DNA of 64,000 nt from NCBI GenBank assembly GCA_038521345.1, contig JBCBKU010000003.1:192076-256075 (forward strand), read 5' to 3'. The translations under genes and the position numbers were made by a program. Positions within the stretch are counted from its first letter, which is position 1. Every line of letters starts with the position of its first letter. Under the pieces are notes generated by a model. That model made no database searches. It worked only from the letters and a program-made list of their open reading frames with translations, and had not been told where the DNA came from. The DNA comes from JBCBKU01 sp038521345. Its GTDB lineage: Bacteria > Pseudomonadota > Alphaproteobacteria > Rhodobacterales > Rhodobacteraceae. Below are positions 47,687-58,511 of this stretch, piece after piece.

Positions 47687-48154
47687 ATGGTCAGAGACTT
47701 GATCGGGGCGGTTGCCATGGGCACGCTGGCTTTGCCGGCGGGCGCAGTGACGCTGTCCGATTGCGACCGGACCACCCATGTGAGCCATGGGGGCGAAGCC
47801 GGGCATCGCGACTTTGGCGCGGGCCGCGTTGCCTTTGCCGAGTGGTGGAGCCAGGAGGGTATCTTCACCGACCTCGTCGTGATGGATTGCGCCACTGGGC
47901 GATATCTCGAAACCCGCGTTCGGGAAGAACGCATCCGCGACCGAAGCTTCGACCGGATCGATGATGCGGTCGATGTGCTGGACCGGGCGATGCGGACGGA
48001 TCCCGCGCTTTTCTCCTTTGACCGGCTGGCGCGGGACCTTGACCGGATCGGTCGCGACATCGTGGTGACTGATGCGGACGACGAGACCTGCGCCTGCGCG
48101 GCGCTTTACCCCGAGATGCGGGGCGACAAGACACCTTATGCGGAGGCCGGATAA
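47687..48154 (+). CDS. Exported protein upstream of nuoK
   Basis: Unrecognised 155-residue protein with a signal peptide ([20 protein letters not shown]). The mature part has four Cys: [21 protein letters not shown] and [12 protein letters not shown]. The last two motifs recur in the protein after nuoK (LVATDCGTG, CGCALLHPESRG), so the two are probably distant paralogues. Its stop overlaps the nuoK start by one base. A GC-rich hairpin region (47615-47670) precedes it. Confidence 0.72.
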   Translation: MVRDLIGAVAMGTLALPAGAVTLSDCDRTTHVSHGGEAGHRDFGAGRVAFAEWWSQEGIFTDLVVMDCATGRYLETRVREERIRDRSFDRIDDAVDVLDRAMRTDPALFSFDRLARDLDRIGRDIVVTDADDETCACAALYPEMRGDKTPYAEAG

Positions 48155-48459
48155 TGGTCGGGCTGGAACACTACCTTACCGTGGCGGCGACGCTGTTTGT
48201 GATCGGGATCTTCGGGATCTTTCTGAACCGGAAGAACGTGATCATCCTTTTGATGTCGATCGAGCTGATCCTTTTGAGCGTCAACATCAACCTCGTGGCC
48301 TTCTCGGCCTTCCTGGGCGATCTGGTGGGGCAGGTCTTCACGCTCTTCGTCCTCACGGTCGCAGCAGCGGAGGCCGCCATCGGCCTGGCCATCCTGGTCT
48401 GCTTCTTCCGAAACCGCGGCACCATCGACGTCGAAGACGTCAACGTGATGAAGGGGTGA
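48154..48459 (+). CDS. nuoK: NADH-quinone oxidoreductase subunit K
   Basis: Three-helix membrane subunit of 101 residues, homologous to MrpC. Conserved membrane Glu residues lie in [20 protein letters not shown] and [20 protein letters not shown], both needed for proton coupling in homologues. Starts on the previous stop (TAATG) and is followed two bases later by the next exported-protein gene. Confidence 0.97.
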   Translation: MVGLEHYLTVAATLFVIGIFGIFLNRKNVIILLMSIELILLSVNINLVAFSAFLGDLVGQVFTLFVLTVAAAEAAIGLAILVCFFRNRGTIDVEDVNVMKG

Positions 48460-48461
48460 GG

Positions 48462-49073
48462 ATGCGGCTGCCAACTTTTATCGCGGTATTCAGCGCCTGG
48501 GTCGCTCTGTCTTCAGCGGCGGCTATCGCGTGTAGCGTCGCGCCTCCGCCGGCCGGATGGTCTCCGATGCCCCTTCAGACATCCCAGAACTGCGGCCTAT
48601 CCGCGGAGTTTGACCATGTCCGGAGCATCAGCGTAGGCGGCGTCTTTGAACTTCGCGATGGAACGGTGGCGCAGCGTGTGAACCAAGTGCATTTTGGGAC
48701 CGCCGAGTCTTTGGTGGCAACCGATTGTGGGACAGGTGACGTGGCCCAGCTTTTCGGCGCGTTCGATCCTCCTTCGGGGGAGCGCAGGCAGGTGGATGGC
48801 GAAGACGTGCTGGTGTACAGCAATTGTGAAGAGAACGCGTCCAGCCTGGACTTGGTTCTGAGGCCGTTGGGCAAGTTGCACCTGACGGCCGACAGCACAG
48901 CGAAACAGATCAATGCCCGCGCTTCGCGGCTTGGCTACGACGTTGCCTTTGGCGTGAACGCATTGCAGGTCGATCTGCCGCGCGGCGCAACGTTTGACCC
49001 TTATTGTGGATGCGCCCTTTTGCACCCGGAAAGCCGGGGTGCGCGGTTGAGCGTCCAGGCGATGGATGGATAG
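48462..49073 (+). CDS. Exported protein downstream of nuoK
   Basis: Unrecognised 203-residue protein with a signal peptide (MRLPTFIAVFSAWVALSSAAAIA). Seven to eight Cys in the mature part, including LVATDCGTGD, LVYSNCEENAS and FDPYCGCALLHPESRG. Shares the DC-x-TG and C-x-CA-x-L-x-PE-x-RG motifs with the protein before nuoK. Rich in beta-like segments. No known domain; probably periplasmic and disulfide-bonded. Confidence 0.72.
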   Translation: MRLPTFIAVFSAWVALSSAAAIACSVAPPPAGWSPMPLQTSQNCGLSAEFDHVRSISVGGVFELRDGTVAQRVNQVHFGTAESLVATDCGTGDVAQLFGAFDPPSGERRQVDGEDVLVYSNCEENASSLDLVLRPLGKLHLTADSTAKQINARASRLGYDVAFGVNALQVDLPRGATFDPYCGCALLHPESRGARLSVQAMDG

Positions 49074-49082
49074 AGACTAGCT

Positions 49083-51212
49083 ATGGAAACGATCATCCTC
49101 TTCGCCCCCCTCGTGGGCGCCCTGATTTGCGGGTTCGGCTGGCGGTTTACCGGGGAGGCGCCGGCGCAGTGGGTGGCCACGGGGTTCCTGTTCCTGGCCG
49201 CGCTGTTGTCGTGGATCGTGTTCCTTGGCTTTGACGGCGAGATGCGCCAGATCCAGATTCTGCGCTGGATCGAAAGCGGGAGCCTTGCGACCGACTGGGC
49301 GATCCGGCTCGACCGGCTGACGGCGATCATGCTGGTGGTGATCACCAGCGTTTCGGCACTCGTCCACCTCTATTCGTTCGGCTACATGGCCCATGACGAC
49401 AATTTCCGCGAGGGCGAGAGCTACCGGCCCCGCTTCTTCGCGTATCTTTCGTTCTTCACCTTCGCGATGCTGATGCTGGTGACGGCCGACAACCTCGTCC
49501 AGCTCTTCTTCGGATGGGAAGGCGTGGGCCTCGCCTCTTACCTCTTGATCGGGTTTTACTATCGCAAGCCCTCGGCCAATTCCGCCGCGATCAAGGCGTT
49601 CGTCGTCAACCGGGTCGGAGATTTCGGATTTGCCCTTGGCATTTTTGCGACCTTCTTCGTGGTCGACAGCGTGGCCTTCACCGATATCTTCGCCGCCGCG
49701 CCGGAGATCGCGGAAACCGAGCTGACCTTCCTCTGGGGCACCTGGAATGCAGCGGAGTTGATTGCCTTCCTGCTCTTCATTGGTGCCATGGGAAAGTCGG
49801 CGCAACTGTTCTTGCACACATGGCTGCCCGACGCGATGGAGGGGCCGACGCCGGTCTCGGCGCTGATCCATGCGGCAACCATGGTGACCGCAGGCGTGTT
49901 CCTCGTCTGCCGCATGTCGCCGGTGATCGAGTTTGCGCCGGATGCCAAGACCTTCATCGTCTTTCTCGGTGCCACAACCGCCTTCTTCGCGGCGACCGTG
50001 GGCCTTGTTCAGAACGACATCAAACGCGTCATCGCCTATTCGACCTGTTCTCAGTTGGGTTACATGTTCGTGGCCGCTGGCGTTGGTGTTTATTCGGTGG
50101 CGATGTTCCACCTCTTCACGCATGCCTTCTTCAAGGCGATGCTGTTTCTTGGCGCCGGTTCGGTCATCCACGCGATGCACCACGAACAGGACATGCGGAA
50201 CTATGGCGGGCTGCGTCACAAGATCCCCTACACGTTCTGGGCCATGATGATCGGGACGCTGGCGATCACGGGCGTCGGCATTCCGGCGACGCTTTTCAAG
50301 CTGTTTGACGTGCCGATCGGCTTTGCTGGTTTCGTTTCGAAGGATGCGATCATCGAAAGTGCCTTCGCGGGCGGGACCGGCATGGCCGTCTACGCATTCT
50401 GGGCTCTCGTTGTCGCGGCGGTGTTCACAAGCTTCTATTCCTGGCGGCTCATGTTCCTCACCTTCTATGGAGAGCCGCGGGGCAATCGCGACACCCATGC
50501 GCACGCCCATGAAAGCCCGCCGACGATGCTTGCTCCGCTTGCGGTCCTCGCGGTGGGCGCGGTTCTGGCTGGCATGGTGTGGTACAAGCCCTTCTTTGGC
50601 GATCACGCCAAGGTCCAAAGCTATTTCGGGATCCCCCATGCGGAAGAGCACCACGACGAGGGCGAAAGCCACGCCGAGGGCGACACGGGCGCTTCCGAAG
50701 ACCATGGCGATGCAGAGCATGGCGACGAAAAGTCCGTCCACGCGAACACGGCCCTGCCCGGGGAAGGGGCAATCTACATGGCGCCCGAAAACCATGTCCT
50801 TGATGACGCGCACCATGTTCCCGGCTGGGTGGTGTGGTCGCCCTTCCTGGCGATGCTGCTGGGGCTTGCCGTCGCTTATCAGTTCTATATTCGGCGCCCG
50901 GATCTTCCGGGCAAACTGGCCGAGAACCAAAAGCCGCTGTACCTCTTCCTGCTGAACAAGTGGTACTTCGACGAGATCTACGACGCCGTCTTCGTGCGGC
51001 CGGCGGTCTGGCTGGGCAGGCTTCTGTGGAAGCGCGGCGATGGGGCAACCATCGATGGCACGATCAACGGAATTTCCATGGGGATCATCCCGTTCTTTAC
51101 TCGCCTCGCGGGGCGGGCGCAGTCCGGCTACATATTCACTTACGCGTTCTGGATGGTGATCGGGATCCTCGCCCTGATTTCCTGGATGACACTCGGGCAG
51201 GGAGCTGAGTAA
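49083..51212 (+). CDS. nuoL: NADH-quinone oxidoreductase subunit L
   Basis: Distal antiporter-like proton-pumping subunit, 709 residues, with the long lateral helix at the C-terminus. [47 protein letters not shown] and [14 protein letters not shown] are diagnostic. Between about residues 517 and 570 there is a His/Glu/Asp-rich loop ([14 protein letters not shown] and more His) that lengthens it beyond the E. coli protein (613). Stop and nuoM start overlap (TAATG). Confidence 0.97.
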   Translation: METIILFAPLVGALICGFGWRFTGEAPAQWVATGFLFLAALLSWIVFLGFDGEMRQIQILRWIESGSLATDWAIRLDRLTAIMLVVITSVSALVHLYSFGYMAHDDNFREGESYRPRFFAYLSFFTFAMLMLVTADNLVQLFFGWEGVGLASYLLIGFYYRKPSANSAAIKAFVVNRVGDFGFALGIFATFFVVDSVAFTDIFAAAPEIAETELTFLWGTWNAAELIAFLLFIGAMGKSAQLFLHTWLPDAMEGPTPVSALIHAATMVTAGVFLVCRMSPVIEFAPDAKTFIVFLGATTAFFAATVGLVQNDIKRVIAYSTCSQLGYMFVAAGVGVYSVAMFHLFTHAFFKAMLFLGAGSVIHAMHHEQDMRNYGGLRHKIPYTFWAMMIGTLAITGVGIPATLFKLFDVPIGFAGFVSKDAIIESAFAGGTGMAVYAFWALVVAAVFTSFYSWRLMFLTFYGEPRGNRDTHAHAHESPPTMLAPLAVLAVGAVLAGMVWYKPFFGDHAKVQSYFGIPHAEEHHDEGESHAEGDTGASEDHGDAEHGDEKSVHANTALPGEGAIYMAPENHVLDDAHHVPGWVVWSPFLAMLLGLAVAYQFYIRRPDLPGKLAENQKPLYLFLLNKWYFDEIYDAVFVRPAVWLGRLLWKRGDGATIDGTINGISMGIIPFFTRLAGRAQSGYIFTYAFWMVIGILALISWMTLGQGAE

Positions 51213-52747
51213 TGGACAACCTGCTTTCGATTGTCACATTCCTTCCTGCGGTGGCCGCCGCCATCCTTGCCTTCTTTCTTCGCGGGGAAGATGAGGCGGC
51301 CCAGACCAACGCCAAGTGGCTTGCCTTGATTGCGACCTCGGCGACGTTTCTGGCCTCGCTCTTCCTGCTGACCGGCTTCGATCCGCAGGATACCGGCTTC
51401 CAGTTCGTCGAGGATCGGGAATGGATCCTGGGCTTGAACTACAAGGTCGGCGTGGACGGGATCAGTGTTCTCTTCGTCATGCTGACAACGTTCCTGATGC
51501 CAATCACCATCGCGGCCTGCTGGAACGTGACCCACCGCGTCAAGGAATACATGATCGCATTCCTCGTCCTCGAGACGCTGATGATCGGCGTCTTCGTGGC
51601 GCTGGATCTGGTGCTCTTCTACCTCTTCTTCGAAGGCGGCCTGATCCCGATGTTCCTGATTATCGGGATCTGGGGCGGGAAAGAGCGTATCTATGCCTCG
51701 TTCAAGTTCTTTTTGTATACGTTCCTCGGGTCGGTCCTGATGCTGGTGGCCATGATCGCAATGGTCGTGAATGCCGGAACCACGGATATCGAGGCGCTTC
51801 TCGCCCACAACTTCGCGTCTGAAACGCTGAACATCTTCGGCTACCAGATTGCTGGCGGTCTTCAGACCCTTCTCTGGATCGCGTTCTTTGCGTCATTCGC
51901 GGTCAAGATGCCCATGTGGCCGGTCCACACATGGCTACCGGATGCGCACGTCCAGGCGCCAACGGCGGGGTCGGTCGTGCTGGCGGCGATTCTTCTGAAG
52001 ATGGGTGGGTACGGTTTTCTGCGCTTCAGTCTGCCGATGTTCCCGGTGGCCTCCGATCTGCTTGCCCCCTTCGTCCTTTGGATCAGCGCTATCGCCATCG
52101 TCTATACCTCGCTGGTGGCGCTGGCGCAGGAGGACATGAAGAAGCTGATCGCCTACTCCTCGGTCGCCCATATGGGATACGTGACGGCCGGTATCTTTGC
52201 GATCAACCAGCAGGGGCTTGATGGCGCGATCTTCCAGATGATCAGCCATGGTTTCATCTCGGGCGCGCTGTTCCTTTGTGTCGGCGTGATCTACGACCGA
52301 ATGCACACGCGCGAGATCGACGCCTATGGCGGGCTCGTGAACCGCATGCCGGCCTATGCCCTCATCTTCATGCTTTTCACCATGGCCAATGTCGGTTTGC
52401 CGGGCACGTCCGGTTTCGTCGGTGAGTTTCTAACGCTGATGGGTATGTTCCAGGCGAACACGTGGGTCGCCGCCGTCGCCGCAACAGGTGTCATCCTCTC
52501 GGCGGCCTATGCGCTTTGGCTCTATCGCCGCGTGGTCTTCGGGGACCTGATCAAGGAAAGCCTGAAGTCCATCACCGACATGGACCGGCGCGAGCGGGCG
52601 ATCTTTGCGCCGCTCGTTGTCATGACCATCCTTCTGGGCGTCTATCCGGCGCTTGTCACCGATATCATCGGCCCCTCGGTGGAAGCGCTTGTCGCCGACC
52701 ACCAAGAGGCCCTGCTGGCCGTGGATTCGCGGCTGGCCGAGAACTAG
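51212..52747 (+). CDS. nuoM: NADH-quinone oxidoreductase subunit M
   Basis: Antiporter-like proton-pumping subunit, 511 residues. Key conserved text: [20 protein letters not shown] with the channel Glu, [20 protein letters not shown], and [16 protein letters not shown]. Fourteen membrane helices are expected. The start overlaps the nuoL stop; ten bases separate it from nuoN. Confidence 0.97.
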   Translation: MDNLLSIVTFLPAVAAAILAFFLRGEDEAAQTNAKWLALIATSATFLASLFLLTGFDPQDTGFQFVEDREWILGLNYKVGVDGISVLFVMLTTFLMPITIAACWNVTHRVKEYMIAFLVLETLMIGVFVALDLVLFYLFFEGGLIPMFLIIGIWGGKERIYASFKFFLYTFLGSVLMLVAMIAMVVNAGTTDIEALLAHNFASETLNIFGYQIAGGLQTLLWIAFFASFAVKMPMWPVHTWLPDAHVQAPTAGSVVLAAILLKMGGYGFLRFSLPMFPVASDLLAPFVLWISAIAIVYTSLVALAQEDMKKLIAYSSVAHMGYVTAGIFAINQQGLDGAIFQMISHGFISGALFLCVGVIYDRMHTREIDAYGGLVNRMPAYALIFMLFTMANVGLPGTSGFVGEFLTLMGMFQANTWVAAVAATGVILSAAYALWLYRRVVFGDLIKESLKSITDMDRRERAIFAPLVVMTILLGVYPALVTDIIGPSVEALVADHQEALLAVDSRLAEN

Positions 52748-52757
52748 GGGATTTCGC

Positions 52758-54194
52758 ATGACCGCGACCGACTTCGCGACTGTTTTGCCCGAGGTGGTAT
52801 TGGCGATCTACGCCATGGCCGCGCTTCTTTTTGCCGCCTACACGACGAAGGACGCGGGCGCCGCCGTGCTGACATGGGCCACCGCGGCCGTTTTGGCGGC
52901 GACGGGCGTCTGGATCGGGCTTTCGGGCGAAGGAACGAACATCGCCTTTGCTGGCATGTTCGTCGACGATCCTTTTGCCCGGTTTGCGAAGGTTCTGATC
53001 CTTCTTTCGGCCGCTGCGATCCTTCTGATGAGCGAAGGCTTCATGGCGCGGCGTGATCTCTTGCGTTTCGAGTATCCGCTTCTGGTCACACTCGCGGCCG
53101 TGGGCATGATGATGATGGTCTCGGCGGGCGACCTGATCGCGCTTTACATGGGGCTCGAATTGCAATCCCTCGCGCTATACGTCGTCGCTGCCCTTCGGCG
53201 CGACAGCGTGAAATCGACCGAGGCAGGCCTCAAGTACTTCATTCTTGGCGCGCTTTCGTCAGGCTTTCTTCTTTATGGCGCCTCGCTGACTTATGGGTAT
53301 TCGGGCACAACGCTGTTCTCCGGGATCGTCGAGGCGGCGGATGGAGAGATATCGCTCGGGCTTCTCTTCGGCCTCGTCTTCATCGTCACCGGCCTTGCCT
53401 TCAAGGTTTCGGCGGTGCCGTTCCACATGTGGACACCGGATGTCTACGAGGGCTCACCCACGCCGGTTACGGCGTTCTTCGCTACCGCGCCCAAGGTTGC
53501 GGCCATGTGCTTGTTTGCCCGCGTCGTCCATGACGCGTTCGGCGGCGTGGTTGGCGACTGGCAGCAGATCGTGGCGCTGCTCGCCGTGCTTTCGATGTTT
53601 CTTGGCGCGGTCGCGGCCATTGGCCAGCGGGATATCAAGCGGCTGATGGCCTATTCTTCGATCGCCCATATGGGTTACGCGCTTGTGGGTCTGGCCGCGG
53701 GGACGGCGGTCGGCGTCGAGGCGATGCTGATCTACATGGCGATCTACGTGACCATGAATGTGGGCACCTTTGCCTTCATTCTGTCGATGGAGCGTGATGG
53801 CCGCCATGTCACGGACATTGCAGGACTGAAGCAGTACGCCAAGGCGGAACCGGGCCGGGCGCTGGCCCTGCTCGTTCTCATGTTCTCGCTTGCCGGCGTA
53901 CCGCCTTTCCTTGGCTTCTTCGCCAAGTATCAGGTCCTACTTGCGGCGGTGGATGCGGGTCTTGCGTGGCTTGCCATCCTCGGTGTCATCGCGTCGGTGA
54001 TCGGGGCCTATTACTATCTTCGCCTCGTCTTCTTCATGTACTTTGCCGAAGACGGAGAGCCGGCCGGCGCAAGCGCGTCGCCCGTGCTTTGGGGGTTCCT
54101 GATGGCCGGTGCCGCCGCGATGGCGATCGGGGTTATTAGTCTGTTCGGTATCGACACGAACGCGGCACTTGCGGCGGTCACCCTTGTCGAGTGA
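52758..54194 (+). CDS. nuoN: NADH-quinone oxidoreductase subunit N
   Basis: Third antiporter-like subunit, 478 residues. [47 protein letters not shown] and [16 protein letters not shown] are diagnostic. ATG 52758 gives the usual N-terminus; upstream open frame lies in nuoM. Its last 11 bases overlap the birA start. Confidence 0.97.
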   Translation: MTATDFATVLPEVVLAIYAMAALLFAAYTTKDAGAAVLTWATAAVLAATGVWIGLSGEGTNIAFAGMFVDDPFARFAKVLILLSAAAILLMSEGFMARRDLLRFEYPLLVTLAAVGMMMMVSAGDLIALYMGLELQSLALYVVAALRRDSVKSTEAGLKYFILGALSSGFLLYGASLTYGYSGTTLFSGIVEAADGEISLGLLFGLVFIVTGLAFKVSAVPFHMWTPDVYEGSPTPVTAFFATAPKVAAMCLFARVVHDAFGGVVGDWQQIVALLAVLSMFLGAVAAIGQRDIKRLMAYSSIAHMGYALVGLAAGTAVGVEAMLIYMAIYVTMNVGTFAFILSMERDGRHVTDIAGLKQYAKAEPGRALALLVLMFSLAGVPPFLGFFAKYQVLLAAVDAGLAWLAILGVIASVIGAYYYLRLVFFMYFAEDGEPAGASASPVLWGFLMAGAAAMAIGVISLFGIDTNAALAAVTLVE

Positions 54195-54933
54195 CCTCTG
54201 GCCCGAGGGTTACGAGCGGCTGGTCTACGACGAGATCGATAGCACCAATGCCGAGGCCGCGCGCCTCGCACCAGACCTGAGGCGCCCGACCTGGATCATG
54301 GCACGGCACCAGACCGCGGCCCGGGGCCGGCGCGGCCGGGCGTGGCAAAATCCCGAAGGGAATTTTGCCGCCACCTTGGTGATGCGGCCCGGTGGCAATG
54401 CGGCCTGGGCCGGCTTGCGGTCGTTTCTGGCCGCGAACGCGCTTTACGAGACGCTGGCGCTTTGGGTCGACCGCGATGCGCTGTCGCTCAAATGGCCAAA
54501 CGATGTGCTTCTGAACGAAGGCAAAGTTGCGGGGATCCTTCTGGAAAGCGCGGGCTCTGCGGTCGCCACCGATTGGCTGGCCATCGGCTTTGGCGTGAAC
54601 CTTGCACAGAAACCTCTTGGGATCCGGGATGCATCGTTTCCGCCCGTCTGTTTGGCCGATTCCCTGGACGGCGAGATTATTCCGCAAGGTACGTTTCTCA
54701 CCCATCTCGCCAATCATTATGCGACTGAGGAAGACATCCTGACCCGTCTCGGCTTCGACAAGATCCGGCGCACATGGCTTGGCCGTGCCGCCCGCCTCGG
54801 CGAGATTATTACCGCCCATACGGGCCGCGAGGAAGTCACGGGACGGTTCGAGACAGTGGACGAAGGGGGGCGCCTTGTGCTTATGACCCCGGACGGTCCC
54901 CGCGCGATCCCGGCGGCCGACGTGTTTTTCTGA
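54184..54933 (+). CDS. birA: Biotin--[acetyl-CoA-carboxylase] ligase
   Basis: Biotin protein ligase, 249 residues, monofunctional (no N-terminal winged helix, so not a repressor). The biotin loop is [16 protein letters not shown], followed by [22 protein letters not shown] with the catalytic Lys. It starts at TTG 54184 within the end of nuoN, the only in-frame start near the conserved [14 protein letters not shown]. Its clients in this window would include MccA. This nuoN-birA-coaX-rnj order is common in alphaproteobacteria. Confidence 0.93.
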   Translation: MSSDLWPEGYERLVYDEIDSTNAEAARLAPDLRRPTWIMARHQTAARGRRGRAWQNPEGNFAATLVMRPGGNAAWAGLRSFLAANALYETLALWVDRDALSLKWPNDVLLNEGKVAGILLESAGSAVATDWLAIGFGVNLAQKPLGIRDASFPPVCLADSLDGEIIPQGTFLTHLANHYATEEDILTRLGFDKIRRTWLGRAARLGEIITAHTGREEVTGRFETVDEGGRLVLMTPDGPRAIPAADVFF

Positions 54934-54943
54934 AGGCGCGCCC

Positions 54944-55723
54944 ATGCTTTTGGCAATCGATTGCGGCAACACCAATACCGTATTCTCGCTTTGGGACGGC
55001 ATTAAGTTCCTGGCGACATTCCGGACCTCGACCGAGTGGCAGCGCACGGCCGACCAGTACTACGTCTGGCTTTCGACCCTGATGGCGCATGAGGGCCTTG
55101 CGATGGAGGCCGACGAGGTCATCATCTCGTCCACGGTTCCGCGCGTCGTATTCAACCTTCGCGTTTTTGCGGATCGATACTTCGGCACCCGACCTTTGGT
55201 CGTAGGCAAACCGGATTGCCTGCTGCCCGTTCCCCCCCGAGTAGACGAAGGAACGCAAGTCGGGCCGGATCGGCTGGTCAACACCGCCGCGGCCCACAAC
55301 CGTCACGGCGGCAACCTGATCGTCGTCGATTTCGGAACCGCGACAACATTCGATGTCGTAGATCATGACGGCGCCTATGTCGGCGGCGTAATTGCGCCGG
55401 GTGTGAACCTGTCCCTTGAGGCATTGCACCAGGCTGCAGCCGCGCTGCCCCATGTGGATATCGCGAAGCCCCAGCGGGTGGTCGGCACCAATACGGTGGC
55501 TTGTATGCAATCCGGGGTCTATTGGGGTTATGTCGGCCTTGTTCGCGAGATTTGCGACCGGATCTCTGCGGAACGCGGCGGTGACATGCGCGTGGTGGCG
55601 ACCGGCGGCCTCGCGCCCCTTTTCCAACAATCGGTCGACCTGTTTGACGTCTACGAAGACGATTTGACGATGCACGGTCTGACCGTCATCCACCGGTTCA
55701 ATAAGGACAACAAAACGATATGA
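54944..55723 (+). CDS. coaX: Type III pantothenate kinase
   Basis: First enzyme of coenzyme A synthesis, 259 residues, ASKHA fold. The phosphate-1 motif is LLAIDCGNTNTVFSLWDG, the pantothenate/dimer motif VGPDRLVNTAAAHN, and GGNLIVVDFGTATTFDVV with VIAPGVNLSLEALHQAAA. Type III enzymes are not inhibited by CoA and need a monovalent cation. Its stop overlaps the rnj start by ATGA. Confidence 0.95.
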   Translation: MLLAIDCGNTNTVFSLWDGIKFLATFRTSTEWQRTADQYYVWLSTLMAHEGLAMEADEVIISSTVPRVVFNLRVFADRYFGTRPLVVGKPDCLLPVPPRVDEGTQVGPDRLVNTAAAHNRHGGNLIVVDFGTATTFDVVDHDGAYVGGVIAPGVNLSLEALHQAAAALPHVDIAKPQRVVGTNTVACMQSGVYWGYVGLVREICDRISAERGGDMRVVATGGLAPLFQQSVDLFDVYEDDLTMHGLTVIHRFNKDNKTI

Positions 55724-57387
55724 GCAGTGAACGGCTGATCTACCTTCCCCTCGGTGGCGCGGGGGAAGTCGGCATGAATTGCTATGTTTATGGCTACGGA
55801 CCCGAAGACAAGGAACGGCTAATCGTCGTCGATCTGGGTGTGACCTTTCCGGATATGGACACGACGCCCGGCGTCGACCTGATCCTTCCGGACATCACCT
55901 GGCTTGAAGATCGGGCTGACCGGATCGAAGCCATCTTCATCACCCATGCCCACGAGGACCATGTGGGGGCGGTGGGCCATCTCTGGCCACGCCTGAAGGC
56001 CAAGGTGTATGCCCGGGCCTTCACAGCTAACATCGCCCGACGCAAACTCGACGAGCAGGGGCTCGAGGACCGGGTGGTTACGACTGCACCTGCATGGCCG
56101 CATCAAATAGAGGCCGGGCCGTTTCGGGTTGGTTTCCTTCCCGTGTCCCATTCGATCCCGGAATCCGCCGCGATGGTTATCGACACACCGAAAGGGCGGA
56201 TCGTTCACACCGGTGACTTCAAGCTCGATCCAACGCCATTGGTGGGCGAGCCTTGGGATGAGCCAGCGTGGCGCGAGGTTGCAGGCGACGGCGTCCAGGC
56301 ACTGGTCTGCGACAGTACGAATGTCTTCTCGCCGGATCCCGGCCGGTCCGAGGCGAGCGTCGGCCCCAACATCGTCGAGCTGGTAAAGGACGCCAAGGGC
56401 ATGGTGGTGGCAACGACCTTTGCATCCAATATCGCCCGGGTGAAAACGCTGGCCGAAGCGGCCGTGCAGGCCGGTCGTTCGGTATGCCTGCTGGGCCGTG
56501 CCATGCGGCGCATGATCGAGGCAGGGGTCGAGGCCGGCGTACTGACGGGCTTTCCGTCCACCGTTGCACCCGAGGACGCGGTACAGATTCCGCGTGAAAA
56601 CCTGATGCTGATCGTCACCGGTTCACAAGGCGAACGCCGCGCCGCATCCGCGCAGCTTTCGCGCGGGAAGTATCTCGGGCTGGAGATGCAGGAAGGTGAC
56701 CTGTTCCTGTTCTCGTCGAAAACAATCCCCGGGAATGAGCGTGGCGTCATCCGGATCATGAATGCGTTTTCCGAGATGGGTGTGGATGTGGTCGACGATA
56801 CGCAGGGCCGTTATCACGTCTCGGGACATGCGAACCGGCCAGATCTTTCAAAGGTCCATGCGTTGATGCGTCCGAAGATGCTGGTCCCCATGCACGGCGA
56901 GCATCGCCATCTCCGAGAGCACGTGAAACTTGGTCATGAACGCGCCATCCCTGGCGAGATCGCGGTGAACGGGACAATGCTTGAACTTACGGGAAATGCG
57001 CCGCGGGTGGTGGAGTACATCGAAGCCGGCCGCACCTATTATGACGGAAAGGTGTATATCGGGGCGCTGGACGGCATCGTGCGCGACCGGATCCGGATGG
57101 CGCTCAACGGCCATGTGACGGTGACCCTCATCCTTGATGACGACGATGCGCCGATAGGTGAACCTTGGTGTGAAGCCATGGGCTTGCCCGAAATCGGAAC
57201 CTCCAGAGCCCCGCTGACCGAGATCCTCGAAGAGGACCTGAACCAGTTCTTGATGCGCGCCGAGGACCGGACCCTCTCGGATGACGATCGGCTGGAAGAC
57301 GAGCTGACCAAGATCGTGCGCCGGGTGGCCCAGGACGAGATCGGGAAGAAGCCCGAAGTGACCGTCGTCATCAGCCGTCTGGCGTGA
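55720..57387 (+). CDS. rnj: Ribonuclease J
   Basis: Metallo-beta-lactamase/beta-CASP nuclease of 555 residues involved in RNA 5'-end processing and decay. The zinc motif is FITHAHEDHVGAVGHLW, with HSIPESAAMVIDTPKGRIVHTGDFKLD, and beta-CASP motifs CDSTNVFSPDPGRSE and PMHGEHRHLREH. The C-terminal domain ends PEVTVVISRLA. Normal length for bacterial RNase J. Confidence 0.95.
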   Translation: MSSERLIYLPLGGAGEVGMNCYVYGYGPEDKERLIVVDLGVTFPDMDTTPGVDLILPDITWLEDRADRIEAIFITHAHEDHVGAVGHLWPRLKAKVYARAFTANIARRKLDEQGLEDRVVTTAPAWPHQIEAGPFRVGFLPVSHSIPESAAMVIDTPKGRIVHTGDFKLDPTPLVGEPWDEPAWREVAGDGVQALVCDSTNVFSPDPGRSEASVGPNIVELVKDAKGMVVATTFASNIARVKTLAEAAVQAGRSVCLLGRAMRRMIEAGVEAGVLTGFPSTVAPEDAVQIPRENLMLIVTGSQGERRAASAQLSRGKYLGLEMQEGDLFLFSSKTIPGNERGVIRIMNAFSEMGVDVVDDTQGRYHVSGHANRPDLSKVHALMRPKMLVPMHGEHRHLREHVKLGHERAIPGEIAVNGTMLELTGNAPRVVEYIEAGRTYYDGKVYIGALDGIVRDRIRMALNGHVTVTLILDDDDAPIGEPWCEAMGLPEIGTSRAPLTEILEEDLNQFLMRAEDRTLSDDDRLEDELTKIVRRVAQDEIGKKPEVTVVISRLA

Positions 57388-57446
57388 TTGGAATAACTGC
57401 CCGATCCGAGGCGCACGCGGGCCCGCGAATCTGCTAAAGATAGGTC

Positions 57447-58511
57447 ATGTTGTTTGACCTACCTGATGACGCGACCCTGTACCGGGCCCTTTTGGATCGC
57501 GACACTGCCTATGACGGGCGTGCGTGGGTTGGTGTCCGCTCGACCGGGGTCTTCTGCCAGCTCAATTGCCCGGCCCGAAAGCCAAAACCCGAGAACTGCA
57601 CGTTCTTTGACAGTATCGCCGGGTGTCTTGAGGCCGGGTTTCGCCCCTGCAAACGCTGCAAACCACTTCATGCCCGCGCGTGGGAGGCGGACTATGAACC
57701 CCTTCTGGCTGCGCTGGACGAGGATCCGACGCGGCGATGGGTCGAAGGCGATATTGCGGCGCTCGGGTACGATCCGTCCACCGTTCGCCGCGTCTTCAAG
57801 CGCCAGTTCGGGATGACCTTCCTCGAGATGGCGCGTCTGACCCGCCTCCGAGAAAGCTTCGAAGCTCTGGCCGATGGGGCCCGCGTCATCGATGCGCAGC
57901 AAGCTGCGGGATACGAAAGCCCGGCGGCATTCCGGGCAGCCTTTGCGCGCCATCTCGGCATGCCGCCAAGCGCCCTGAGACCCGAGGGGCGTTTGAAGGC
58001 CGACTGGTTTGAGACCCGCCTCGGGCCCATGATCGCGGTGGCTGACGCAACGCATCTGCATCTTCTGGAATTCATCGACAGAAAGGCACTGCCCGCGGAA
58101 CTCCGGCGCCTTTGGAGTGATGCGAAGGGCGAACTTGGTGCCGGTCGCACGGCGATCACCGATCAGGTCGAAGCTGAACTGGGGCGCTTCTTTGACGGGC
58201 AGTCGGCACGGTTCGAGACGCCTCTGGCCTTCCACGGAGCGTCCTTCGCGCGGGAGGTTTGGCAAGCACTGACCATGATTCCGCCAGGAGAAACACGCAC
58301 CTATGGTGCGCTTGCCAAGTCCATCGGGCGGCCCTCGGCCACGCGGGCTGTCGCGCGTGCGAACGGCGCCAATCAATTGGCGATCCTGGTCCCATGTCAT
58401 CGGGTCATCGGTGCCGATGGAAGCCTGACAGGGTATGGCGGCGGGCTTTGGCGCAAACAGGAATTGCTGACATTGGAAGCGCGTTACCGCGAAGGAGGAG
58501 ACAGATCGTGA
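57447..58511 (+). CDS. ada: Ada-type DNA methyltransferase/transcriptional activator
   Basis: Bifunctional adaptive-response protein, 354 residues. The N-terminal zinc domain has the methylphosphotriester acceptor Cys set (GVFCQLNCPARKPKPENC, then FRPCKRCKP). An AraC-type helix-turn-helix follows (LGYDPSTVRRVFKRQFGMTFLEM), then an O6-methylguanine methyltransferase with the acceptor Cys in LVPCHRVIGADGSLTGYGGG near residue 313. It repairs alkylated DNA and activates repair genes once methylated. The downstream gene starts on its stop (GTGA). Confidence 0.94.
   Translation: MLFDLPDDATLYRALLDRDTAYDGRAWVGVRSTGVFCQLNCPARKPKPENCTFFDSIAGCLEAGFRPCKRCKPLHARAWEADYEPLLAALDEDPTRRWVEGDIAALGYDPSTVRRVFKRQFGMTFLEMARLTRLRESFEALADGARVIDAQQAAGYESPAAFRAAFARHLGMPPSALRPEGRLKADWFETRLGPMIAVADATHLHLLEFIDRKALPAELRRLWSDAKGELGAGRTAITDQVEAELGRFFDGQSARFETPLAFHGASFAREVWQALTMIPPGETRTYGALAKSIGRPSATRAVARANGANQLAILVPCHRVIGADGSLTGYGGGLWRKQELLTLEARYREGGDRS

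Noticed and set aside
49077..50930. 617-codon minus-strand open frame opposite nuoL
   Set aside because: His/Arg/Glu-rich antisense shadow of a certain gene.
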